Shown: one piece after another, positions 17,913-27,013 of the stretch
How positions within the stretch are numbered: the first letter of the stretch is position 1
Layout of the letters: the number at the start of each line of letters is the position of its first letter
Source: Hydrogenophaga sp.
GTDB taxonomy: Bacteria > Pseudomonadota > Gammaproteobacteria > Burkholderiales > Burkholderiaceae_C
Length of the DNA: 64,000 bases
Reading direction: 5' to 3'
Assembly: GCF_026125785.1 (NCBI RefSeq)
Contig: NZ_JAHCKL010000003.1
Span: forward strand, 281,520-345,519
Position numbers and translations under genes: made by a program
Notes under the pieces: model-generated
What the model saw: only the letters and a program-made list of their open reading frames with translations
What the model was told of the DNA's origin: nothing
Databases searched by the model: none

Positions 17913-19085
17913 ATGGACGCCGCACAACCGCTTTACAACCTGGCCCCCGTGGCCCGCATGATGTTGCTGGGCGTGGTGATTGCGCTCGGGCCGCTGGCCT
18001 GGGTCTGGCTGCGCAACCGGCATGCGCCGCCCGCGCACCGCCTGCGTGTGCTGACCCTGGTCACGCTGTTTCTCACCTTTGACCTGGTGCTGTTTGGCGC
18101 CTTCACGCGCCTGACCGATTCCGGCCTGGGCTGCCCGGACTGGCCAGGCTGCTATGGCAGTCTGAGTCCCGTGGGTGCGCACGCCTCGATCTCGGCGGCG
18201 CAGGAGGCCATGCCCACCGGCCCCGTGACCTTCTCCAAGGCCTGGATCGAGATGATCCACCGCTACCTGGCCACCGCCGTGGGCGTGCTCATCCTGGTGC
18301 TGGCCATGGTGAGCTGGGTGGAACGTCGCCGCCTGGCCGTGTCCTTCGTGTGGCCGCTGGTCACCCTGCTCTGGGTTTGCCTGCAAGGGGCTTTTGGCGC
18401 ACTCACCGTGACCATGAAGCTGTTTCCCGCCGTCGTCACCCTGCACCTGCTGGGCGGCATGGTGCTGCTCGCGCTGCTGCGCGCGCAGTCGGTGGGTTAC
18501 GCGCTGGCCGAGCCGGGGCACCGCGGACCGGTGGCGCTGCCCGGGCGCTTGCGCCTGGCACTGGTGCTGATGACCGCCTTGCTCTGGTTGCAGATCGCGC
18601 TGGGCGGGTGGGTCAGCACCAACTACGCCGTGCTGGCCTGCGGCGACTTCCCGACCTGCCAGGGCAGTTGGTGGCCGACCATGGACTTCCGCCAGGGCTT
18701 CACGCTCTGGCGCGAACTCGGCCAGAACCGGGCCGGCGAATCCATCGCGTTTCCCGCGCTCACCGCCATCCATTACACGCACCGCTTGGTGGCCTACGCC
18801 GTGCTGGCCGCGCTGACCTGGCTGGGCTGGCGCCTGCGCCGAGTGGATGGCCTGCAGTCCACGGCCCGTGCGCTGCTGTTGCTGGCCGCCTGGCAGTTCG
18901 CCAGCGGCCTGACCAACGTGGTGCTGGACTGGCCGCTGCTGGCCGCCGTGGCGCACACCGGCGGAGCCGCGGCGATGGTCGTCGTGCTCACCGGAGCGCT
19001 CACGGGCACGCGCCGCGCGCCAGAGGCCGACGCACCGCGCGCGGCCAGTTCTTCATCCCTGCATCTTTCCCGGCCCACCCCATGA
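17913..19085 (+). CDS. ctaA: haem A synthase (CtaA/Cox15)
   Basis: 390 residues with about eight transmembrane helices in two related halves. Conserved elements include [22 protein letters not shown], the His-containing EMIHRYLAT and [12 protein letters not shown], and a second Cys pair in [10 protein letters not shown]. The His residues bind haem b/a. CtaA oxidises the methyl group of haem o to a formyl group to give haem a. The stop overlaps the ctaB start (ATGA), coupling the two steps of haem a synthesis. Confidence 0.94.
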   Translation: MDAAQPLYNLAPVARMMLLGVVIALGPLAWVWLRNRHAPPAHRLRVLTLVTLFLTFDLVLFGAFTRLTDSGLGCPDWPGCYGSLSPVGAHASISAAQEAMPTGPVTFSKAWIEMIHRYLATAVGVLILVLAMVSWVERRRLAVSFVWPLVTLLWVCLQGAFGALTVTMKLFPAVVTLHLLGGMVLLALLRAQSVGYALAEPGHRGPVALPGRLRLALVLMTALLWLQIALGGWVSTNYAVLACGDFPTCQGSWWPTMDFRQGFTLWRELGQNRAGESIAFPALTAIHYTHRLVAYAVLAALTWLGWRLRRVDGLQSTARALLLLAAWQFASGLTNVVLDWPLLAAVAHTGGAAAMVVVLTGALTGTRRAPEADAPRAASSSSLHLSRPTP

Positions 19086-19990
19086 GCGGTGTCCCCACCT
19101 CTTCCGCCGCCACGCCCGCCTTGCCCTCGGCCTGGCGCCAGTACCACGCGCTGACCAAGCCGCGCGTGATCCAGCTCATCGTCTTCTGTGCCCTGATCGG
19201 CATGGTGCTGGCCGTGCCGGGCCTGCCCAGCTGGCCGCAGGTCAGGCTGGCGGCTGTGGCCTGCTTCGGTATCTGGCTGGTCGCTGGCGCGGCCGCGGCC
19301 TTCAACTGCGTGGTCGAGCAGCACATCGACGCCCGGATGAAGCGCACCGCCTGGCGCCCAACGGCGAAGGGCGAACTCACCAACGGCAAGACACTGACCT
19401 TCTCCGCCGCGCTGTGCGCGGCCGGCTCGGCGATCCTCTACCTGTTCGTGAACCCGCTGACGATGTGGCTGACCTTTGCCACTTTCGTCGGCTATGCCGT
19501 GGTCTACACGGTGATTCTCAAGCCCCTGACGCCGCAGAACATCGTCATTGGCGGCGCCTCGGGTGCCATGCCCCCGGTGCTGGGTTGGGCTGCCATGACG
19601 GGCGTGGTCGCGCCAGAGGCGCTGATCCTGTTCCTGATCATCTTCCTCTGGACGCCTCCGCACTTCTGGGCATTGGCGCTCTACCGCGTGGAGGACTACC
19701 GCAAGTCCGGGCTGCCCATGCTGCCCGTCACGCACGGCTCCGAGTTCACGCGGCTGCAGATCCTGCTCTACACGCTGGTGCTGTTCGCTGCCTGCCTCAT
19801 GCCCTTCATGATGCGCATGAGCGGCTGGCTGTACCTCATCAGCGCCGTGTTGCTGAACGCCGGCTTTTTTGCCTATGCCTTCGCGCTGTGGCGCAATTAC
19901 TCCGATGAGCTGGCGCGCAAGACCTTCCGTTTTTCGTTGGTCCACCTTTCGCTGCTTTTTGCGGCGCTGCTGGTGGATCACTACCTCTGA
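19082..19990 (+). CDS. ctaB: protohaem IX farnesyltransferase (haem O synthase)
   Basis: 302 residues, with about nine membrane helices, a member of the UbiA prenyltransferase family. The first prenyl-binding motif is [19 protein letters not shown] (75 onward), with Glu in place of one Asp as in many proteobacterial members; the second region has [15 protein letters not shown]. It attaches a farnesyl group to haem b to give haem o, the substrate of CtaA. It is translationally coupled with ctaA. Confidence 0.95.
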   Translation: MSGVPTSSAATPALPSAWRQYHALTKPRVIQLIVFCALIGMVLAVPGLPSWPQVRLAAVACFGIWLVAGAAAAFNCVVEQHIDARMKRTAWRPTAKGELTNGKTLTFSAALCAAGSAILYLFVNPLTMWLTFATFVGYAVVYTVILKPLTPQNIVIGGASGAMPPVLGWAAMTGVVAPEALILFLIIFLWTPPHFWALALYRVEDYRKSGLPMLPVTHGSEFTRLQILLYTLVLFAACLMPFMMRMSGWLYLISAVLLNAGFFAYAFALWRNYSDELARKTFRFSLVHLSLLFAALLVDHYL

Positions 19991-20010
19991 CCTGCAACAA
20001 GGGCACCACC

Positions 20011-20604
20011 GTGAACCGCCGACAACTTCTTGCCATGAGCCTGGGCTCCCTGGGACTGGCCGCCTGTTCCGACCAGGCGTCCTCGCCATCCTTCGCGGCG
20101 GTCGACATCACCGGCGCGGACTACGCCACCGGCTTCTCGCTGACCGACCACAATGGACAGACCCGCACCCTGGCCGATTTCAAGGGCAAGGTGGTGGTGA
20201 TCTTCTTCGGCTTCACCCAGTGCCCCGACGTGTGCCCGACCTCCATGGCCGAGATGGCCGAGGCCAAACGCCTGCTGGGTCCGGACGGCGATCGTCTGCA
20301 GGGCCTGTTCATCAGCGTCGATCCCGAGCGCGATACGCCCGAGATCATGAAGCAGTACATGGCCAACTTCGACCCGAGCTTCCTGGCCCTCTACACCTCG
20401 TTGGACAAGCTGCCGGAGCTCGCCAAGAGCTTCAAGATCTACTACAAGAAAGTGGAAGGGCCCACGCCCACCAGCTACACCATGGACCATTCGGCGGGCA
20501 GCTACGTCTACGACACCCAGGGCCGCATCCGCCTCTACCACCGCTACGGCAGCGGCGCGCAACTGCTCGCCAACGACGTGAAGAAACTGCTGGCCGAGGG
20601 TTGA
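20011..20604 (+). CDS. SCO1/SenC copper chaperone lipoprotein
   Basis: 197 residues from a GTG start at 20011. A lipoprotein signal ends at Cys19 (GLAAC). The thioredoxin-like domain has CPDVCP (Cys71, Cys75) and His160 in MDHSAGSY, the three copper ligands of SCO proteins that load CuA of subunit II. It is the last gene of the maturation operon, 20 bases after ctaB. With 17223-17900 the cluster has two SCO-type proteins of different anchoring. Confidence 0.93.
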   Translation: MNRRQLLAMSLGSLGLAACSDQASSPSFAAVDITGADYATGFSLTDHNGQTRTLADFKGKVVVIFFGFTQCPDVCPTSMAEMAEAKRLLGPDGDRLQGLFISVDPERDTPEIMKQYMANFDPSFLALYTSLDKLPELAKSFKIYYKKVEGPTPTSYTMDHSAGSYVYDTQGRIRLYHRYGSGAQLLANDVKKLLAEG

Positions 20605-20721
20605 TGGCCGGCAACCGGCAACCGGCAACCGGCGCGCAAGCGCCTAAGATAGATCTAAGTCAAACACCCCACCATGCACGGTGCGGGCCCTGCTTGAATC
20701 CGGTCCGGGGAGCAGACAGGC

Positions 20722-21381
20722 ATGAGGTTGTTGCTGGTAGAAGACGACACCATGATCGGCGAGGCGGTGCTCGACCTCCTGCGCGCCGAACACTATGCGG
20801 TGGACTGGGTGCGTGATGGCGAGATGGCGGCGACGGCCGCGCGGTCGCAGAGCTACGACCTGATCCTGCTGGATCTGGGCCTGCCCCGACGCGACGGCCT
20901 GGATGTGTTGCGCGAGCTGCGCGCTCGCAAGGACCGGGTGCCCGTGCTCATCGCCACCGCGCGCGACTCGGTGCAGCAGCGCATTCAGGGGCTCGATGCG
21001 GGCGCCGACGACTACATCCTCAAGCCCTACGACCTCGATGAACTGCTGGCGCGCATCCGTGCCCTGCTGCGCCGTGCCGCCGGCCGGGCCGAACCGGTGT
21101 ACGAGCACCTGGGTGTGAGCATCAATACCGCCACGCGCGAGGTCATGGCACAGGGCCAGCCCGTGGTGCTTTCGGCGCGCGAATGGGCGGTGCTGGAGCC
21201 TCTGATCGCGCGTCCCGGCCGCGTGCTTTCCCGCGAGCAACTGGAAGAGAAGCTCTATGGCTGGAAGGACGACGTCAGCAGCAACGCGGTGGAGGTCTAC
21301 ATCCATGGCGTGCGCAAGAAGCTGGGCGCCGGTCTGATCCAGAACGTGCGCGGGGTCGGCTACATGGTGCCCAAGGTGTGA
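20722..21381 (+). CDS. OmpR-family response regulator (QseB/PmrA-like)
   Basis: 219 residues. The receiver domain has Asp7-Asp8-type acidic pocket (VEDD), phospho-acceptor Asp51, Thr79 and Lys101; the C-terminal winged helix ends with GVRKKLG and VRGVGYMV. It pairs with the histidine kinase that begins two bases after its stop. The resemblance is to QseB/PmrA regulators, which respond to envelope or metal cues; the actual stimulus is not readable. Three tandem CCGGCAA units lie in the 117 bases upstream. Confidence 0.9.
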   Translation: MRLLLVEDDTMIGEAVLDLLRAEHYAVDWVRDGEMAATAARSQSYDLILLDLGLPRRDGLDVLRELRARKDRVPVLIATARDSVQQRIQGLDAGADDYILKPYDLDELLARIRALLRRAAGRAEPVYEHLGVSINTATREVMAQGQPVVLSAREWAVLEPLIARPGRVLSREQLEEKLYGWKDDVSSNAVEVYIHGVRKKLGAGLIQNVRGVGYMVPKV

Positions 21382-21383
21382 CG

Positions 21384-22769
21384 ATGCGGCTGCCAAGGCT
21401 GTCCCTGCATTCGCTGCGCGCGCGCCTGCTGGCCCTGCTGCTGCTGGCCATCGTGGGCGCTGCCGCGGTGCAGGCGGCCATTGTTTACCGCCAGGCCCGC
21501 GCCGAGGCGGATGCGATGTTCGACTACCACATGGAGCAGATGGCGCAGGCGCTGCGCGCGGGCGTCCCCTTGCCTGGTCTGCCGCTGCCCGGTGGTGAAC
21601 AGCCTCCGCCGGAGGCGTTCGACTTCTTCGTGCAGGTCTGGACGCACGACGGTCTGCGTGTCTTCCAGTCCGGCTCCGCGGCGAGCCTGCCGCAGCGCGC
21701 GGTGCTGGGTTTTTCCAACATCGACGTGGATGGCCGGCCCTTCCGTGTGTTTTCCATGAACTCGCGCACCCAGGTGATCCAGGTGGCGCAGGACATGCGG
21801 CCGCGCCAGGACATGGCGCGTGCGCTTGCCTGGCGCACCGTGCTGCCCATCCTGGGTATCGCGCCACTCCTGATGCTGGTGGCGTGGGCGGTGGTGAGCG
21901 TGTCGCTGGCGCCTGTGGCGCGGGTTCGCCAGCAGGTGGCCGCGCGCGAGGCGGATGAGCTGGCCGAGGTGAGCGAAGCAGGTCTGCCGGACGAGATCCG
22001 CCCGCTGGTGCGCGAGCTCAACCTGCTCTTCGGCCGCGTGCGCCAGGCCTTCGACGCCCAGAAGCATTTCGTGGCCGAAGCCGCGCACGAGCTGCGATCG
22101 CCGCTGGCCGCGCTGCGCTTGCAGGCGCAGGGCCTGCAACGTGCGCGCGACGACGCCACGCGCGAACTCGCGGTGACGCGCCTGCTGGCGGGCATAGACC
22201 GCGCCACGCGCCTGGTCGAACAACTGCTCATGCTGGCCCGGCAACAGGCGCACCGCACAGAAGGCGATGCGGCAGAAGCGGTAGACCTGACCACGCTGGC
22301 CGCGCAGGTCGTGGCCGACGCCGCGCCACAGGCGCTCGCCCGGCGCATCGACCTCGGTCTTGGCCACGCTGCTGCTGCCGAGGTGATCGGCCACAGCGAG
22401 CCTCTGCGCATTCTGCTGAGCAACTTGGTGGACAACGCCCTCAAGTACACCCCGGAAGGCGGGCGGGTGGATGTGAGCGTGCTTGCCGAAGGGGGCGAGG
22501 TGCTGCTGGCGGTGGAAGACAGCGGTCCTGGTATCGCCGAAGCCGACCGGGTGCGTGTGCTTGACCGCTTCTACCGGGTGCCCGGCAGCGAGGCGCCCGG
22601 CAGTGGCCTGGGGTTGGCGATCGTGGACACCATCGTGCGGCTGCATGGCGGCCGGCTGGAGTTGGGACGTGCCGAAACGCTGGGTGGGCTGAAGGTGGTG
22701 GTGCGGCTGCGTGGGGGAATGGATGGGGGAGGCGGAAAGATCGACCCGCCCCTCAAGAAGGCTTCTTGA
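21384..22769 (+). CDS. sensor histidine kinase (QseC-like)
   Basis: 461 residues. A membrane helix at about 13-33, a periplasmic domain of roughly 115 residues and a second helix at about 151-175 precede a linker and the H box FVAEAAHELRSPLAALR with His235. The ATPase part shows LLSNLVDNALKYTPEGG (N box), DSGPGI and GSGLGLAIV (G boxes). It phosphorylates the adjacent response regulator. The start ATG at 21384 is two bases after the regulator stop. Its 3' end overlaps the convergent EamA gene by 17 bases. Confidence 0.9.
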   Translation: MRLPRLSLHSLRARLLALLLLAIVGAAAVQAAIVYRQARAEADAMFDYHMEQMAQALRAGVPLPGLPLPGGEQPPPEAFDFFVQVWTHDGLRVFQSGSAASLPQRAVLGFSNIDVDGRPFRVFSMNSRTQVIQVAQDMRPRQDMARALAWRTVLPILGIAPLLMLVAWAVVSVSLAPVARVRQQVAAREADELAEVSEAGLPDEIRPLVRELNLLFGRVRQAFDAQKHFVAEAAHELRSPLAALRLQAQGLQRARDDATRELAVTRLLAGIDRATRLVEQLLMLARQQAHRTEGDAAEAVDLTTLAAQVVADAAPQALARRIDLGLGHAAAAEVIGHSEPLRILLSNLVDNALKYTPEGGRVDVSVLAEGGEVLLAVEDSGPGIAEADRVRVLDRFYRVPGSEAPGSGLGLAIVDTIVRLHGGRLELGRAETLGGLKVVVRLRGGMDGGGGKIDPPLKKAS

Positions 22770-23676
22770 CCACGCCGCTCCCAAAGCCCATGGACAGCGC
22801 CGTTCCCCCGATCACCACCGCCGCGCAGGCCAGCATGGAGAGGGTCACGCGTTCGTTCAGGAACACCAGCCCGTAGAACATCGCGAAGAGCGGCATCACG
22901 AAAGTGACCGTGAGCGCGCGGGTGGAGCCCGCGCGTTCAAGCACGCGGAAGAACAGCACGTAGCCCAGGCCGGTGCACAGCACGCCGGCCGCGCCCACGG
23001 CGAGCCAGGCGCGCAGGCCCGGCGCCGCCTGCGGCCAGAGCAGCAGGGCGGGCACGGCCATGACCACGGTGGCGCCGATCTGGCTGCCGGCCGCGATGAC
23101 CAGGGGCGGGGCATGGCTCAGGTGCTTGCGGGCGTACAGCGCCGATATGGCCCCGCTGCACGCACCGCCGGCGGCACTCAACATGGCCAGTGCCGCGCTC
23201 CAACCCTGCGCGCCTCCCTTGAAACCGATCTTGTCTCCGGCCAGCAACGCCACGCCGGTGAAGCCGATGATCAGGCCCAGCGTCGCCAGACGGGTGGGGC
23301 GCTGGCCGAGCCAGAGAAAGGCCGCCAGCGCACCGAACAGCGGCACCGTGGCGTTCATGATGGAAGCCAGGCCCGTGCTCAAGGTGAGCAGCGCGAAGGA
23401 CAGGCCGGCCGAGGGCAGCGCGGCGTTGAGCGTGCCCGCGACCAACAGCGGTTTCCATGCCCGCAAAGCCTGCCGGGTCTGGCGGTGCAGGAACAGCAGC
23501 GGCAGCAGGGCGAGCGCGCCGATGCCGGCGCGCAGTGTGGCCGTGGGCAGCGTGCCGAACTCGATCACGGCCAGCCGCATGAAGAGAAAGGACGATCCCC
23601 AGATGGCGGCGACGAGGATGAAGTCCACCAACCAGGTTGGCTTGGCAGCGCTGGCGGTTATATAAGGTTGGTCCAT
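22753..23676 (-). CDS. EamA family (DMT) transporter
   Basis: 307 residues with ten hydrophobic helices in two EamA repeats. Conserved signs are AAIWGSSFLFMRLA in helix 1, the central loop WLGQRPTRLATLGLIIGFTGVALL, and a final VFLNERVTLSMLACAAVVIGG. DMT transporters export amino acids, metabolites or drugs; the substrate is not predictable. It is convergent with the histidine kinase and lies at the boundary to the accessory region. Confidence 0.9.
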   Translation of the reverse strand: MDQPYITASAAKPTWLVDFILVAAIWGSSFLFMRLAVIEFGTLPTATLRAGIGALALLPLLFLHRQTRQALRAWKPLLVAGTLNAALPSAGLSFALLTLSTGLASIMNATVPLFGALAAFLWLGQRPTRLATLGLIIGFTGVALLAGDKIGFKGGAQGWSAALAMLSAAGGACSGAISALYARKHLSHAPPLVIAAGSQIGATVVMAVPALLLWPQAAPGLRAWLAVGAAGVLCTGLGYVLFFRVLERAGSTRALTVTFVMPLFAMFYGLVFLNERVTLSMLACAAVVIGGTALSMGFGSGVVKKPS

Positions 23677-23744
23677 TGATCCGATGCTATCTGTAACCGT
23701 GAGTTGCGCGCTGGCGCGGCCTCACAAGACCTGAAAGCCCACTC

Positions 23745-23858
23745 ATGAACGACCGTCACCCGGCTCCGGTGCATGGTCTGGTGCTGAAGGGGCGTTGGCT
23801 GTACCTGGAGCACGATGGGGTGGCGGCCGAAGGCTTCGTCGATCAGTTCGTGCGCTGA
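23745..23858 (+). CDS. possible 37-residue ORF, unknown (perhaps a gene remnant)
   Basis: A short frame, MNDRHPAPVHGLVLKGRW followed by about 19 more codons, starts at ATG 23745 in the intergenic region between the EamA transporter and the P450 operon. No family is recognised and no strong ribosome binding site is present. It could be a real small protein or the 5' remainder of a lost gene. An overlapping antisense frame shows no better protein character. Confidence 0.2.
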   Translation: MNDRHPAPVHGLVLKGRWLYLEHDGVAAEGFVDQFVR

Positions 23859-23925
23859 ACCCCATTCCTGCAAGCGCCTGAGCCACCCGCTGGATTGCTG
23901 GAAGCGGCCACGTTTGGGCGCATCA

Positions 23926-23939
23926 ATTGGTAGGACCAT
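23926..23939 (+). promoter_or_regulatory. upstream GntR/FadR-type operator candidate
   Basis: ATTGGTAGGACCAT contains TGGT-N3-ACCA, the palindrome format bound by FadR-subfamily GntR regulators. It lies about 120 bases upstream of the promoter-proximal site with the same core. Confidence 0.6.
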
Positions 23940-24021
23940 GAAAGTTTTGGATCCATATGACCATGGTCGTCTTTTGGATAATTTGTGTAAATATATGATT
24001 TTTATGAACAAAACATCATTG

Positions 24022-24060
24022 TTGACGCATTGATCTTGTCTAAATACAATGGTCTTACCA
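24022..24060 (+). promoter_or_regulatory. sigma-70 promoter with overlapping operator, P450 operon
   Basis: TTGACG (24022-24027) and TACAAT (24045-24050) are separated by exactly 17 bases. The operator-like palindrome TGGTCTTACCA (24050-24060) begins at the last base of the -10 and covers the expected start of transcription. Binding there would block RNA polymerase. This is the clearest promoter-operator pair in the window. Confidence 0.7.
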
Positions 24061-24082
24061 AGAAAACAAGGAGACAGGTTTG

Positions 24083-25321
24083 ATGTCGACAGGCATGCAC
24101 GGTCCGGTGGTCGTCGTCGGCGCCGGCCACGCGGGCGGCACCGTTGCCGCGCTGTTGCGCCAGTACGGCTGGGTCGGCGCCATCACGCTCGTTGGGGCAG
24201 AGCGGCGTGCGCCCTACCAGCGTCCGCCGCTGTCCAAGGGGTTGATGTTGGGCAAGGTGGCTCCCGACGAGCTGCAGCTCAAGCCCGATGCGTTTTACGC
24301 CGAACGGCAGATCGCGCTGCGCCTGGGCCGCGAGGTCCTGCGCATCGACCGCGAATCCCGCCAGGTGCATCTGGATGGCGGTGAGTTTCTGCCCTATGAA
24401 CACCTGGTGATCGCGACCGGCGCACGGCTCAGGCCGTTGCCAGTGCCCGGTGCCGGGCTGGCGGGTGTGGTGTCGCTGCGCACCGCCGACGACGCCATGC
24501 GCCTGCGCGAGGCGGTGCGGCCTGGCACGCGTGTCGTCGTGGTCGGGGGTGGCTACATCGGCCTGGAGGCGGCGGCGTCGGCGCGCAGCCTGGGCGCCGA
24601 AGTCTGCGTGCTGGAGCGCGAAGACCGCCTGATGGCGCGCGTGGCCTCGCGGGAGCTGGCGGCTTTCGTGGCCGGCTATGCGCGCGGCCAGGGGGTGGCC
24701 ATCGAACTCGGCGCCAGCGTGGTGGGTTTTGACGGTGAGGCCGAGCGCGTGCGCGCCGCCCGGCTGGCCGATGGCCGTGTGCTGCCCTGCGACCTCGCGC
24801 TCGTCGGCATCGGCGTGCTGGCCGAACAGTCGCTGGCCGAGCAGGCCGGCCTGGCGTGCGAAGACGGCATCGTGGTGGACGAGGAGGCGCGCACCGGCGA
24901 CCCCGCCGTCAGCGCGATCGGGGATTGCACCCGTCGCCCGATCGCTCTTTTTGAGCGGCGCGCGCGCCTGGAGAGCGTGCACAACGCCATGGAACAGGCC
25001 AAGCAGGTGGCTGCCCGCCTGTGCGGCAAGCCCCAACCGCCGGCCGAGGCCCCCTGGACCTGGTCCGACCAGTTCGACCTGCGTCTGCAGATCGCCGGCC
25101 TGACCACGCCGGGCGACCAGGTGGTCGTGCGCGGCGATCCAGAGGGCCGTGCGTTCGCCATCTTCCATCTGTCGCCCGAAGGCGTTCTGCGCGCCGTCGA
25201 AGCCGTCAACTCGCCCATGGACTTTGCCTTCGCCCGCATGGCCATTGGCAAGCGCATGCGAACGCCGGGCGAGCGCCTGCGCGATGTGGCCATTCCACTC
25301 AAGGAAGTGGCCATTGCCTGA
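24083..25321 (+). CDS. FAD-dependent ferredoxin reductase (P450 electron donor)
   Basis: 412 residues. Two dinucleotide-binding Rossmann motifs, GAGHAG (13-18) for FAD and GGGYIG (153-158) for NAD(P)H, and a late SAIGDC motif contacting FAD define the putidaredoxin/rubredoxin reductase family. It would pass electrons from NAD(P)H to the ferredoxin encoded next. ATG 24083 is preceded by AAGGAGAC. First gene of the operon reductase-ferredoxin-P450-aldehyde dehydrogenase, under the operator-bearing promoter. Confidence 0.93.
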   Translation: MSTGMHGPVVVVGAGHAGGTVAALLRQYGWVGAITLVGAERRAPYQRPPLSKGLMLGKVAPDELQLKPDAFYAERQIALRLGREVLRIDRESRQVHLDGGEFLPYEHLVIATGARLRPLPVPGAGLAGVVSLRTADDAMRLREAVRPGTRVVVVGGGYIGLEAAASARSLGAEVCVLEREDRLMARVASRELAAFVAGYARGQGVAIELGASVVGFDGEAERVRAARLADGRVLPCDLALVGIGVLAEQSLAEQAGLACEDGIVVDEEARTGDPAVSAIGDCTRRPIALFERRARLESVHNAMEQAKQVAARLCGKPQPPAEAPWTWSDQFDLRLQIAGLTTPGDQVVVRGDPEGRAFAIFHLSPEGVLRAVEAVNSPMDFAFARMAIGKRMRTPGERLRDVAIPLKEVAIA

Positions 25322-25394
25322 CCGACCGATTCGCCTCACAAAAACAGCGGCCCGAACGGGCCTTGACCATCCCACCATCCAGGAGAAACAGCCC

Positions 25395-25715
25395 ATGCCC
25401 ATCATCAAATTTGTCGAACACGGCGGCACCGAACACGTGGTTGACGTGCCCGACGGAACCTCGGCCATGCAGGCCGCCGTCAGCAACGGCGTGCCCGGCA
25501 TCGATGGCGACTGCGGCGGCATCTGCGCCTGCGCCACCTGCCATGTCTATGTGGACAAGGACTGGGTGGAGCGCACCGGTGGCCGTGGCGAGCAGGAGCA
25601 TTCCATGCTGACCTTCTCGCCCATCCTGGAGGACAACTCCCGCCTGTGCTGCCAGATCACCATGCGTCCCGAACTCGATGGCCTGGTCCTGCACCTGCCC
25701 ATCGGCCAGCACTGA
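25395..25715 (+). CDS. 2Fe-2S ferredoxin, putidaredoxin type
   Basis: 106 residues, normal for vertebrate-type/putidaredoxin-like ferredoxins. Cluster ligands are Cys40, Cys46, Cys49 (C-x5-C-x2-C in DCGGICACATC) and Cys86 in RLCCQITM. Two additional Cys (44 and 85) flank them. It shuttles single electrons from the adjacent reductase to the P450. ATG 25395 has an AGGAG site 14 bases upstream. The 73-base gap to the reductase contains no obvious terminator. Confidence 0.94.
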   Translation: MPIIKFVEHGGTEHVVDVPDGTSAMQAAVSNGVPGIDGDCGGICACATCHVYVDKDWVERTGGRGEQEHSMLTFSPILEDNSRLCCQITMRPELDGLVLHLPIGQH

Positions 25716-25738
25716 ACCCACGACGAGGAGACCACCCC

Positions 25739-26998
25739 ATGCAAGCCGTGCTCAAAGACTCCCTGACACCCGCACCCGATGCCACAAAGCAAGCGATCGA
25801 GGACCTCGATCCGACGCTGCAGTACCGCTTCATGACCGATACGCAGGACGCGATCTTCGCCCGCCTGCGCAAGGAAGCGCCGGTGCACTACCTCAAGCAG
25901 AGCCAGTACGGCCCGCTGTGGAACGTCACGCGCTACAAGGACATTGTCGATATCGAGATCGATCACCAGACCTTCTCTTCCGACGTGAAGTACGGCGGCA
26001 TTCTCATCAAGGATCTGCCCGAAAGCATGCGCCGCACCAGCTTCATCAATGCGGATCCACCGCTGCACGACGACCAGCGCAAGGTGGTCAGCCCCGTGGT
26101 CTCTCCGGGCAACCTGGTGCGCATGGAGGACCGCGTGCGCAAGGAGGCCAACGACATCCTCGATTCGCTGCCCGTGGGCGAGACCTTCGACTGGGTCGAT
26201 CGCGTGGCCATCGAGCTGACCGGTCGCGTGCTGGCCGAGCTGATGGACACGCCGCGCGACGAGCGCCGCCTGCTCACCTACTGGAGCGACATCGTCAACG
26301 TGGACCTGCAGGTGGGTGGCGACATCGACACCGAGGAGAAGCGCTACGCCAAGCTCAAGGAGTGCGCGGCCTACTTCGGCGTGCTGTTCAACCAGCGCAA
26401 GCAGCAGGCGCCCGGGCCGGATTTGATCTCCATGCTCGCGCACTCGCCGGCCACCGCCAACATGCCGGCGCAGGAGTTCCTGGGCATGATCGTGCTGCTC
26501 ATGGTGGGCGGCAACGACACCACGCGCAATTCCATCACCGGCGGACTGCTTGCGCTCAACCAGTTTCCTGACGAGTACGCCCGCCTGCGTGCCAACCCCA
26601 AGCTGGTCAACTCTCTGGTACCCGAGATCATCCGCTGGGTCACGCCGGTGCCGCACATGCGCCGCACCGTCACGCAGGACACCGAGTTCCGCGGCCACAA
26701 GATGAAGAAGGGCGACAAGGTCGTCATCTGGTACATCTCCGGCAACCGGGACGAGGAGATGATCCCCGAGCCCTACCAGTTCAAGATCGACCGCGCCAAC
26801 CCGCGCGCGCACCTGTCCTTCGGCATGGGCATCCACCGTTGCCTGGGCAACCGGCTGGCCGAGCTGCAGCTGCGCGTGCTCTGGGAAGAGATCCTCAAGC
26901 GCCCCTGGGTCATCGATGTGGTCGGCCCCGCCGAGCGCAAGTTCGCCAACAACCTGCGGGGTTTTGCCGCCATGCCGGTGCGCATCCGCAATGCCTGA
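25739..26998 (+). CDS. cytochrome P450, CYP153-like alkane/terminal hydroxylase
   Basis: 419 residues. The haem loop is FGMGIHRCLGNRLAE with Cys368 as ligand; the I-helix has GGNDTT (257-262); the ExxR motif is EIIR (296-299). Segments such as GETFDWVDRVAIELT, VGGNDTTRNSITGG and KKGDKVVIWYISGNRDEE are very close to those of CYP153 enzymes as I recall them. CYP153 members hydroxylate unactivated terminal or ring carbons of alkanes, cycloalkanes, limonene-like terpenes and fatty acids. The complete redox chain is encoded upstream and an aldehyde dehydrogenase downstream, as in CYP153 operons. Soluble, cytoplasmic. The real substrate is unknown. Confidence 0.9.
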   Translation: MQAVLKDSLTPAPDATKQAIEDLDPTLQYRFMTDTQDAIFARLRKEAPVHYLKQSQYGPLWNVTRYKDIVDIEIDHQTFSSDVKYGGILIKDLPESMRRTSFINADPPLHDDQRKVVSPVVSPGNLVRMEDRVRKEANDILDSLPVGETFDWVDRVAIELTGRVLAELMDTPRDERRLLTYWSDIVNVDLQVGGDIDTEEKRYAKLKECAAYFGVLFNQRKQQAPGPDLISMLAHSPATANMPAQEFLGMIVLLMVGGNDTTRNSITGGLLALNQFPDEYARLRANPKLVNSLVPEIIRWVTPVPHMRRTVTQDTEFRGHKMKKGDKVVIWYISGNRDEEMIPEPYQFKIDRANPRAHLSFGMGIHRCLGNRLAELQLRVLWEEILKRPWVIDVVGPAERKFANNLRGFAAMPVRIRNA

Positions 26999-27013
26999 AC
27001 CAAGGAGCCACCA

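Larger units (their letters stand above)
23859..24082. promoter_or_regulatory. AT-rich regulatory region of the P450 operon
   Basis: This region is clearly more AT-rich than its surroundings. It contains two WGGTNNNACCW palindromes in opposite orientation about 120 bases apart (centres near 23933 and 24055), a GACCATGGTC palindrome at 23959-23968, and a near-consensus promoter. Widely spaced operators of this kind could allow DNA looping by a dimeric regulator; this is inference. Confidence 0.65.

Noticed and set aside
23658-24011. 117-codon minus-strand frame over the P450 regulatory region
   Set aside because: It covers the AT-rich operator region, has no ribosome binding site and no recognisable motif; regulatory DNA is the better reading.
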